Shown here piece by piece: positions 1-5,702 of a stretch of 5,702 bases of DNA. This stretch comes from Pseudopedobacter sp. (GTDB taxonomy: Bacteria > Bacteroidota > Bacteroidia > Sphingobacteriales > Sphingobacteriaceae), in contig JACMNZ010000165.1 of assembly GCA_014378285.1 (NCBI GenBank), forward strand, positions 1 through 5,702, written 5' to 3'. How positions within the stretch are numbered: the first letter of the stretch is position 1; each line of letters starts with the position of its first letter. Under the pieces are notes generated by a model that did no database searches, had not been told where the DNA came from, and was given only the letters and a program-made list of their open reading frames with translations. Position numbers and translations under genes: made by a program.

Positions 1-1866
1 CCAATATTGTAACTGCCAATTTTTAATCCTATCTGGGCCTGTATAAACACCATAAGAAGAACCAGAATAAATGCTCATACTGCCAATTGTTTTAACGCCT
101 CCAAAATCTAAATCTATAGTTTTAGCTGTTGATGTAGAATCAGAATGCCATGTTGAAGCATCAGATTTATTACCATCAGTAATTAATTTGAGCTCGTTTT
201 CATGGCCATCTTTACTACTTACTTTTGCATTTAACGCTAGATTTTTATATGCATCTTCTACAATTCTTTGTCCTTGCCAAGTTAAATGATGTCCAGATTT
301 TATGCCTTGAATGTATGTTGAAGATACGGTATTGGCAAATTTAAAGGCCCACATGCCATAAGTATTATTTTTTAGGTTATTTGAATAAATCCCGGCCCAT
401 TCTGTAAAAACTGATGGAGAATCATAAGTTTCTTTTTTATCAATCAATAAAGAGTTCATCCATCTACCAATCTCGGTGTAAGCGATAGGCAAGCTATCAT
501 GTAAAGGATGATTTTCTTTTATGATACCTCTAATATCTGAGGTACGTGTTGCATAACCAGCAGCAGGTTGATTATAAGAATGGGTACTAAAAATATCAAA
601 TAAATTTTTATCCATCTTTTTGCCATCGTAACCATCACGTATATGACTCACCACATAAGCCCACCAATCTGTATTGTAGCCTGCAGTAATTGGAGCAACA
701 AATTTAGGGTTAAGATTTAAGTTGTATTTTTTATTTACATCTTCTACGGCACATTTTACGGCATCAGAAGCAATTTGCAAACCAATTATCCATGTTGGGA
801 GTTTCATTGGTCCAGATTCTTTATGATTTGGTTCATTTTGAATGGCAAACATAGCTGTATTTCCTTTTTTAGCAGCGTAATAAGCTAAGGCATAAAATCG
901 CTGCCAATGTTCCCATTTATCTTTCCATTTATCTTCAAACTTTCTTTCGTTAATTTGTAAAACAGGTTCAATTTTTAACTTTTTTAACTCCTCTAAAACA
1001 TAGCCGAAATTCATTTTATTTCCACTTTCAGCTACTTCAACTTCATATCTATGTAAAAGTGCATCCCAATTAATAAACTCGTTTCTTTCTGGCGATGAAC
1101 GCAATTTGGCTTTTAAAACTTCAAAAACTTCTAAACTACTTACGTTGTTTTTTAGGTTAAAATCTTCAATGGGCGCATATTCTGATAAGCTTGTCCAAAC
1201 CCGTAAAGAATTTACTTGTGAGTATGCCAACCATGCAGATACATTGCTGCCCGGTAAATAATAGCCTTGATTATAGCCGACATATTTAAAGCTTTTACCA
1301 ACGTTTTTATTGGTAACTGTAACTGTCGCGTTTTCTGTTTTTCCGGTTTTGAGTTTTAATGCGCTTGCTGGTGCTTGGCTAGTTACCAAACTTCCATCAA
1401 CTTCAATTTCTGATATAGCAATATAAGATGCATTTTTACTTTCAATCCTTACCATAAAAGTCACCAAATTTGGATTGATAGGGTAGGTGATGCTGGTTTT
1501 GCTTTTATCTAATATTGGGATGGCATTTATTGGTGTCCAATTTGAATCATCCCAATATTGAATAGTAATATCCTTTCTTAATTTTTCAGCTTCGCCGGGT
1601 AAGGCATAGATAACAATACTGCTAATTTTATTGTATTTGTGTAGGTCTATTTCAATAAAAGGGTTTATATTGATTTGATTTTCCGTTTTCCAAAAATTTG
1701 TTCCGTTTTTAATGCCATCAACCGCTTTTGATGCAAGGTTATTACCATCTACAGAACTTACTTTTACTTGTTTATTTAACGCTACATTTTCTGTTTGGGC
1801 ATTTACAACAATTGGTGTACTTGCAATTAAAAAGGAAATGTATAGGATGATTCTATTTCTTGCCAT
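1..1866 (-). CDS. Secreted glycoside hydrolase (clan GH-A-like barrel) with discoidin domains, 3' end beyond window
   Basis: The reading frame starts at 1866 and stays open to base 1, giving 622 residues without a stop, so the C-terminus lies outside the window. Residues 1-23 form a signal peptide (hydrophobic core about 6-21, VNA|Q cleavage). Residues about 26-155 look like an F5/8 type C (discoidin, CBM32-like) domain beginning NVALN and containing VDG and IEIDL. A catalytic region of about 194-530 follows: YVGYNQG at 195-201 is a likely first strand, NSLRVW at 219-224 a second, AIQNEPN places the acid/base at Glu345, and AYTEIGRW places the nucleophile at Glu465. That order and the 120-residue spacing fit a retaining clan GH-A barrel. 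A second discoidin domain begins at 542 (NLALN) and is cut by the edge. I cannot name the GH family; GH39-, GH5- or GH86-like enzymes are candidates. The start lacks a Shine-Dalgarno sequence but is set by the signal peptide. It lies 32 bases after the GH2 stop, so it is probably co-transcribed. Secretion and glycan hydrolysis are well supported; the substrate is unknown. Confidence 0.85.
   Translation of the reverse strand, partial: MARNRIILYISFLIASTPIVVNAQTENVALNKQVKVSSVDGNNLASKAVDGIKNGTNFWKTENQININPFIEIDLHKYNKISSIVIYALPGEAEKLRKDITIQYWDDSNWTPINAIPILDKSKTSITYPINPNLVTFMVRIESKNASYIAISEIEVDGSLVTSQAPASALKLKTGKTENATVTVTNKNVGKSFKYVGYNQGYYLPGSNVSAWLAYSQVNSLRVWTSLSEYAPIEDFNLKNNVSSLEVFEVLKAKLRSSPERNEFINWDALLHRYEVEVAESGNKMNFGYVLEELKKLKIEPVLQINERKFEDKWKDKWEHWQRFYALAYYAAKKGNTAMFAIQNEPNHKESGPMKLPTWIIGLQIASDAVKCAVEDVNKKYNLNLNPKFVAPITAGYNTDWWAYVVSHIRDGYDGKKMDKNLFDIFSTHSYNQPAAGYATRTSDIRGIIKENHPLHDSLPIAYTEIGRWMNSLLIDKKETYDSPSVFTEWAGIYSNNLKNNTYGMWAFKFANTVSSTYIQGIKSGHHLTWQGQRIVEDAYKNLALNAKVSSKDGHENELKLITDGNKSDASTWHSDSTSTAKTIDLDFGGVKTIGSMSIYSGSSYGVYTGPDRIKNWQLQYW
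1744..1788 (-). repeat. Copy 1 of an internal repeat marking the start of the two discoidin domains (copy 2 at 205-243)
   Basis: Codons 27-41 of the discoidin hydrolase (NVALN…VKVSSVDG) resemble codons 542-554 (NLALN…KVSSKDG) at the DNA level as well as in protein. Read on the minus strand, both share AAT-TAGCGTTAAAT with one difference in 15 bases, then, after a six-base gap in the second copy, AAAAGTAAGT and GATGG. This indicates that the N- and C-terminal discoidin domains probably arose by duplication, or have been partly homogenised, within the gene. Similarity drops quickly after this block, so it is a short conserved domain edge and not a recent whole-domain copy. Confidence 0.5.
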
Positions 1867-1898
1867 GGTCTGTTATATCTTGATTTTAATTAAATCAT

Positions 1899-4493
1899 TT
1901 ATTTATCTGGGTTTGTAATTACTTTTTTTACTGCTAATGCACTTAAAATCGTCTTACCTTTTGTAGCAGAAAAAATCAAATTTATTCCCTCATTGTTTTT
2001 TACAACAACATTAAAAGTTTTTTGATAAGATGTAAATTCCCCTATTTGTTTATTTAAATCTAGGTTACTAATCACTTCTTTATTATTAGCTTTTACGCTA
2101 AAAATCCGTTCCATTTCGCTAGTAACCGCTTGTTCTACAAACCCTAATGTAAGTTCGTAATTACCATCAGGAACATCAATTTTATATCCTTGTAAACCTT
2201 CTAAGGAAGAATAAAACAATGGAACATCATTAGTCCCTCTAATTACTTTTTTTAGGTTCATGGTTATTGGAGTTCCGCCGATGTGTCCAAAAGAACCTTT
2301 TTTATATACTTGATCTTCAACCCAGATTTCATTTTTGGAATCTAAATACTGAGTGTTTGCGCCAATGTTTATGGCTAAAGATTTAAAGTTTTGTTTATCC
2401 AAAGCTTTAGGTCTTAAGTAAACTGTTAAAGTGTCTTTTATTAATTTTTCCCCTTTGTAACCTGTGGCTTCAATAAAATTTTTACCATATTTTAAAGGCA
2501 ATTCATAAACTGCTTTCTTAATATCGTTAAAAGATTTTGTGCCTTGTTTTTTGCCATTAAGTTTTATCGATACAGTTTTTAAATTACTGTAAATAGTAAC
2601 CTCTTGTTTATCTTTATCATTACCACTCCTTTGCGTCCACTCACATGAAGCGATATGAATCATTGGTTTTATTGCCCAATTAGCTTGGTAAAGGTAATAG
2701 ACATCTTTTGGTGTACGATTGAAAGTTGCTAAACCCTTTTGATTGGTATTGATAATGGTTCCTCCAATATTAGGTTGAGAAAAATCGAACTGATTCCAAA
2801 CTGCTGTACCAGAAAGGTAAGGAAGCTGCTTAAATTGACGCAAATATTCCTCGTGATAATAACGTGTGTATTGACTGCTAAAATCTAATCTTTGAGGTTG
2901 TGATGTATTTAGCCTAGCATCACTACCTGCGCCATATTCGCTCAAAAATAAAATTTGATTCGGGTATTGCTTATGTCTTTGATCTAAATATCCCTTTAAC
3001 TCATTTACTTTACCTCCATACCAACCCGCATAAATATTATAAGCATTTATTTGGGCAATTTGAGATAAGTTAAACTCATCATATTCTTTACTTTGGTGCA
3101 TGGCTATTGCACTGTATCTGCTTGGGTCCGTAACCCTAACCAAGCTATCTAAAGTAAAGGCATACTTTTGTACATTTGTTATGTAAGGCTTCTCATTTAC
3201 ATGATCTTGCACTCTTTCAGCATTTTTGCCCCATAATAAAACCTCGTTCATAGAGCCCCAGATGATAATTGAAGGATGATTAAATCCTTGGTAAATCATT
3301 TCTTTAGCCATGTTTTCGGCATTTGCTAAAAATTCTGGAGAAATATTCATGTAATTAACTACAGGTATTTCTTCCCAAATTAGTAGTCCCAAACTATCGG
3401 CTAAAGCCAAAACTCTAGGAGATTGTGGATAATGAGCCAAACGAACAAAGTTTGCACCCATATCCTTTATCATTTGCATATCTCGCAAATGATCTTGATT
3501 ACTCAGTGCGTCACCTTTTCCCTCCATATCTTGGTGACGATTTGTGCCTTTTAAAATATATTTAGCTCCGTTTAAACTAAATCCATTTTCCGCACTAAAA
3601 CTAAACCATTTAAAACCTAAGGGATTTGCAATTGAGGCAACCTCTTTTCCATCAACTTTTAAAGTGCTTTTAACTTGATAAAGATTAGGTGTTTCTGGGC
3701 TCCAAAGATTTGGGTTTTCAATATCGCTATTTAAGCTAATAGTTATAGTTTCATTATTATGAAGCATAAAGTCTTTTGTTAATGATTTTATAAGCTCATT
3801 TTTATCGTTATAAATTTGATGGGAAAGCGTAATATTTTTTGATTGATTAGCACTGTTTTTTATACTTGCATCAATAGATATTTTTGCGCTTTGTTTATTA
3901 ACATGAGGGGTTTTAATTTTTATACCACTGCTTGCATAAAACCCATCAAAATTCAATTCATTAGCAAACATCAGTTTAACAGGACGATAAATTCCACCAT
4001 AACCAGCATAACCAATAGAAAGCGGCGGTATAAAAGAGTTTTGGGTATTATCAACCTTAACGGCGATTGTATTTTTACCTTCTTCTAAAAATTCTGTAAT
4101 ATCAAAAGTGAAAGCAGTGTAACCTCCTTTATGTTTACCAACAAAAGCTCCATTAACATAAACGTCTGCAATCTGATAAACGCCATCAAAATATAATGAA
4201 GCTTTCTGATTTAATTGTTCTTTAGATATATTGATATTTTTACGATACCAGGCAATCCCTCTTGCGTAAGTAAGATCATCATCAAAAACATCTTTAGCGT
4301 TCCAGGTGTGGGGTAAATTTACCGTTAACCAAGCTTGATCTTTAAAATCTTTTGTCTCTGCAAAATCTGTCCCTCCGTATTGAAATTTCCAGTTTTTATC
4401 TAACGGAATTAAATTATTGTTTTGGGCAAACACCGTTGCAGAAATAAAAAAACAATACATCAAAAAACAGATAGGTTTAAAAAACTTTAACAT
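1899..4493 (-). CDS. Secreted GH2 family glycosidase (beta-galactosidase-like) with C-terminal malectin domain
   Basis: This complete 864-residue exo-glycosidase probably removes terminal beta-linked sugars in the periplasm or outside the cell. Residues 1-23 are a signal peptide (VFA|Q). Domains in order: GH2 sugar-binding jelly roll about 29-175 (PHTWNA at 61-66, WYRK at 82-85, YVNG at 112-115), Ig-like sandwich about 188-292, TIM barrel about 293-605, Ig-like DUF4982-type domain about 607-695, and a malectin/CBM57-type domain about 703-857 (INIGAN start, YELTLGF core). In the barrel, GTNRHQD is at 316-322, NFVRLAHYP at 348-356, the acid/base Glu417 lies in HPSIIIWGSMNE, and the nucleophile Glu519 in LSEYGAG; AVWNQFDF follows at 564-571. 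All expected catalytic residues are present. An N-x-K-G motif at 584-587 recalls the beta-glucuronidase carboxylate-binding NxK, but Bacteroidota beta-galactosidases often have a similar NDKG, so specificity (galactoside, glucuronide or other) is open. It is the first visible gene of the minus-strand unit and sits 32 bases upstream of the discoidin hydrolase. Confidence 0.95.
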   Translation of the reverse strand: MLKFFKPICFLMYCFFISATVFAQNNNLIPLDKNWKFQYGGTDFAETKDFKDQAWLTVNLPHTWNAKDVFDDDLTYARGIAWYRKNINISKEQLNQKASLYFDGVYQIADVYVNGAFVGKHKGGYTAFTFDITEFLEEGKNTIAVKVDNTQNSFIPPLSIGYAGYGGIYRPVKLMFANELNFDGFYASSGIKIKTPHVNKQSAKISIDASIKNSANQSKNITLSHQIYNDKNELIKSLTKDFMLHNNETITISLNSDIENPNLWSPETPNLYQVKSTLKVDGKEVASIANPLGFKWFSFSAENGFSLNGAKYILKGTNRHQDMEGKGDALSNQDHLRDMQMIKDMGANFVRLAHYPQSPRVLALADSLGLLIWEEIPVVNYMNISPEFLANAENMAKEMIYQGFNHPSIIIWGSMNEVLLWGKNAERVQDHVNEKPYITNVQKYAFTLDSLVRVTDPSRYSAIAMHQSKEYDEFNLSQIAQINAYNIYAGWYGGKVNELKGYLDQRHKQYPNQILFLSEYGAGSDARLNTSQPQRLDFSSQYTRYYHEEYLRQFKQLPYLSGTAVWNQFDFSQPNIGGTIINTNQKGLATFNRTPKDVYYLYQANWAIKPMIHIASCEWTQRSGNDKDKQEVTIYSNLKTVSIKLNGKKQGTKSFNDIKKAVYELPLKYGKNFIEATGYKGEKLIKDTLTVYLRPKALDKQNFKSLAINIGANTQYLDSKNEIWVEDQVYKKGSFGHIGGTPITMNLKKVIRGTNDVPLFYSSLEGLQGYKIDVPDGNYELTLGFVEQAVTSEMERIFSVKANNKEVISNLDLNKQIGEFTSYQKTFNVVVKNNEGINLIFSATKGKTILSALAVKKVITNPDK

Positions 4494-4582
4494 GTAATAA
4501 TTAGGTATATTAATTAATAATTGATTCAGCTAAATTAGTCCATATACATGAATAGGTAACCGTACATAAGTTGCAAAAAGAC

Positions 4583-4608
4583 TTGTTAAATGTTGTCATA
4601 TTGTTAAA
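4583..4608. repeat. Pair of TTGTTAAA direct repeats, 18 bases apart
   Basis: TTGTTAAA occurs at 4583-4590 and again at 4601-4608, identical over eight bases and 18 bases apart start to start. The pair lies about 90-115 bases upstream of the GH2 start codon. Spaced direct half-sites are typical of AraC-type and hybrid two-component regulators, which often control Bacteroidota polysaccharide loci. The words are short and AT-rich, so chance is a real alternative. Confidence 0.3.
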
Positions 4609-4698
4609 GATGAATAATTGCTTAGCTTTTTATAAAACAAGTAAATAATTGATTTTAAATTATTTATGTAATAACTATTTTTAATATGTTTTAAACTA

Positions 4699-4724
4699 CC
4701 TGTTATTTTGGACGAAATAACGGG
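4699..4724. promoter_or_regulatory. Imperfect inverted repeat, candidate operator or activator site
   Basis: The arms CCTGTTATTT and AAATAACGGG flank six bases (TGGACG). Seven inner pairs (GTTATTT/AAATAAC) are perfect, followed by one T/G mismatch and two further C/G pairs. It is among the most GC-containing spots in an otherwise AT-rich spacer. Its right edge is about 24 bases before the -7 element, so it would cover roughly -62 to -37 relative to the predicted start of esterase transcription. That is a typical place for an activator next to a weak -33 box. No T-run follows and no gene ends nearby, so a terminator is unlikely. Confidence 0.5.
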
Positions 4725-4747
4725 GTTATAAAAACACTATAAAACGA

Positions 4748-4755
4748 TATATTTG
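4748..4755 (+). promoter_or_regulatory. Candidate -7 promoter element (TATATTTG) for the CE6 esterase gene
   Basis: TATATTTG matches the Bacteroidota primary sigma factor -7 consensus TAnnTTTG exactly. Transcription would begin near 4760-4762, leaving an AT-rich leader of about 35 bases before the ATG at 4796, with no Shine-Dalgarno sequence, as is usual in this phylum. No TTTG or TTG box is found 19-23 bases upstream; the nearest TTTG (4707-4710) is too far and lies inside the inverted repeat. Activation through that repeat could compensate. Confidence 0.5.
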
Positions 4756-4795
4756 AATTATACTTTTTTATAAACACTTAACACCTAAAAATAAA

Positions 4796-5611
4796 ATGAA
4801 CAAACATATCGTACCTATTTCTATATTAATAATTGGCTTTTTTAGTCTAGTTTTATTTTCATGCTCAAGTAAGAAAAAAGCCATTACTGCAGAAAATGCC
4901 ATCACCAACAAAGCATTAGAAATTTATATTCTGATGGGACAATCAAATATGGCAGGAAGAGGGCCATTGGCTCCAGAAGATAGCATCATTCAAAATAAAA
5001 ATGTTTTGATGTTAACCAAAGATTTGAAGTGGGTTTCCGCTAAAAATCCTTTACATTTTGATAAACCAGGTATTACTGCAGTTGGACCAGGTTTATCTTT
5101 TGGATTAGCTATGCAAGAAGCAAATAAAAAAGTTGTTGTTGGGTTGGTTCCTACAGCTGTTGGGGGTACTTCAATTAATAGTTGGATACCCGGTGGTTAT
5201 GATAAAGCCACAAATAAATATCCTTGGGATGATGCCGAAAAAAGAATTATTGAAGCCATGAAATATGGAACTATAAAAGGAATATTGTGGCATCAAGGAG
5301 AGAGTGATAGTAAGTTAGAAAACGCAGCAGTTTACCTTCCTAAATTAGAAGATTTAATTAAACGTGTGAGAATTTTGGTAGGTAATGATAAGTTACCCTT
5401 TGTTGTTGGCCAGTTAGGAAAATATAATCTAATTTATGATAATATTAATAAAGAAACTGCAAAATTACCTGCTTTAGTGCCTTTTACTGCAATTGCAACA
5501 TCAGAAGGCTTAACAGATAAAGGTGATAACACACATTTTAATAGAGCTTCAGCAATTATTTTAGGTGAAAGGTTTGCGAAAAAAATGCTTGGTTTACAAA
5601 AGGAAAAATAA
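4796..5611 (+). CDS. CE6/SASA-family carbohydrate acetylesterase (SGNH-type), predicted lipoprotein
   Basis: This 271-residue esterase probably removes O-acetyl groups from a polysaccharide or oligosaccharide (acetylxylan esterase or sialate O-acetylesterase-like family). The family blocks are intact: MGQSNMAGRG puts the nucleophile at Ser50, GGTSINSW lies at 123-130, WHQGESD at 165-171, and GDNTHFN near the C-terminus gives the catalytic Asp244/His247 (D-x-x-H). The N-terminus has a hydrophobic stretch at about 5-21 ending in the lipobox LFSC with Cys23, so it should be lipid-anchored. The basic run KKK at 26-28 is unlike the acidic surface-export signals described for some Bacteroidota lipoproteins, which hints at a periplasm-facing location (inference). 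The length is normal for a single-domain CE6 protein. The start is set by the lipoprotein signal and lies about 35 bases after a predicted transcription start. It diverges from the GH2 gene and its stop overlaps the next start (TAATG). The family call is firm; the natural substrate is not known. Confidence 0.92.
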   Translation: MNKHIVPISILIIGFFSLVLFSCSSKKKAITAENAITNKALEIYILMGQSNMAGRGPLAPEDSIIQNKNVLMLTKDLKWVSAKNPLHFDKPGITAVGPGLSFGLAMQEANKKVVVGLVPTAVGGTSINSWIPGGYDKATNKYPWDDAEKRIIEAMKYGTIKGILWHQGESDSKLENAAVYLPKLEDLIKRVRILVGNDKLPFVVGQLGKYNLIYDNINKETAKLPALVPFTAIATSEGLTDKGDNTHFNRASAIILGERFAKKMLGLQKEK

Positions 5612-5702
5612 TGCTAAATCTCAGATGTTCTTTAGCTATATTTTTATGTTTTCTTTTGCTTTTAAGTTTTTTAAACACAAAAGCATAAGTAAAAGGTGTT
5701 GA
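5611..5702 (+). pseudogene. Start of a secreted-protein gene interrupted by a stop at the signal peptide cleavage site, continues past window
   Basis: An ATG at 5611 overlaps the esterase stop codon (TAATG), the usual arrangement for translational coupling. The frame encodes 25 residues: a short n-region MLNLR, a Leu/Phe-rich core, and LNTKA, which looks like a signal peptidase I site. The next codon is TAA at 5686-5688. Both other secreted enzymes here have Gln (CAA) at that +1 position, so a single C-to-T change from CAA would explain the stop. The frame then continues with V-K-G-V to the edge. I infer a fourth exported protein of the same locus, either broken in this strain or affected by a base-call error. 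Alternatives are a genuine 25-residue peptide or non-coding sequence with chance hydrophobic codons. The mature product cannot be identified. Confidence 0.45.

Larger units (their letters stand above)
4494..4795. other. Divergent intergenic regulatory region
   Basis: These 302 very AT-rich bases lie between the start codons of the GH2 gene (leftward) and the CE6 esterase gene (rightward), so promoters for both units should be here. I find no credible coding frame or RNA gene. Visible elements are the direct repeats at 4583-4608, the inverted repeat at 4699-4724 and the -7 element at 4748-4755. No clean TAnnTTTG element is seen facing the GH2 gene (no CAAAnnTA on the plus strand between 4494 and 4700), so its promoter may be activator-dependent, or the minus-strand unit may use a non-consensus box. 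Confidence 0.8.

Noticed and set aside
71..289. Plus-strand 72-codon open frame
   Set aside because: It is antisense to the discoidin hydrolase frame and has no domain, signal peptide or start context; the minus-strand frame has clear motifs.
1867..1898. Possible promoter or terminator between the two minus-strand hydrolase genes
   Set aside because: The 32-base gap has no TAnnTTTG element, hairpin or T-run; simple co-transcription explains it.
1712..1918. Plus-strand 68-codon open frame with a hydrophobic end
   Set aside because: The hydrophobic part is the reverse of the hydrolase signal-peptide region and the inter-gene gap; it overlaps two supported minus-strand genes.
369..2260. Three copies of TTTTTTAGGTT (near 369, 1149 and 2249)
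   Set aside because: Each is the reverse of in-frame Asn-Leu-Lys codons (AACCTAAAA). The spacing is irregular, so this is probably codon usage and not a repeat element.
3843..4088. Plus-strand 81-codon open frame
   Set aside because: It lies wholly antisense within the GH2 gene and has no recognisable features.
4508..4519. 12-base perfect palindrome TATTAATTAATA next to the GH2 start
   Set aside because: It consists only of A and T in a very AT-rich leader, where such palindromes are expected by chance.

Overview
The window is AT-rich and looks like Bacteroidota DNA, most likely a Sphingobacteriia or Flavobacteriia relative (Pedobacter-like; inferred, no marker gene is present). The grounds are the gene types (secreted GH2 with a C-terminal malectin domain, a discoidin-type glycoside hydrolase, a CE6-type esterase lipoprotein), signal peptides cleaved before Gln (…A|Q), the lack of Shine-Dalgarno sequences, and an exact Bacteroidota-type -7 promoter element (TAnnTTTG). 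The region reads as part of a polysaccharide-degradation locus. No SusC/SusD pair or regulator gene lies inside the window.

Layout. On the minus strand, reading right to left, a complete 864-residue GH2 glycosidase (4493 to 1899) is followed after 32 bases by a second secreted glycoside hydrolase that starts at 1866 and runs off the left edge (622 residues visible). This second gene is open all the way to base 1. It has an F5/8 type C (discoidin) domain, a (beta/alpha)8-type catalytic region with a recognisable acid/base and nucleophile pair, and the start of a second discoidin domain. The short gap and shared strand suggest one transcript.

A 302-base divergent intergenic region (4494-4795) separates these from a plus-strand unit. 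It holds a strong imperfect inverted repeat, a -7 promoter element facing the plus-strand gene, and a pair of direct repeats nearer the GH2 gene. The plus-strand unit starts with a CE6/SASA-family SGNH carbohydrate esterase lipoprotein (4796-5611). A further reading frame overlaps its stop codon (TAATG). That frame encodes a convincing signal peptide but hits a TAA exactly where the usual +1 Gln codon (CAA) would be, so the next gene may be broken by one C-to-T change or may contain a sequence error.

Working together (inference): the esterase would remove acetyl groups from a glycan, while the two exported hydrolases cut it, the GH2 probably releasing terminal beta-linked sugars and the discoidin enzyme binding and cutting the chain. 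The substrate cannot be fixed from this window; an acetylated plant or algal hemicellulose, pectin or galactan is plausible.
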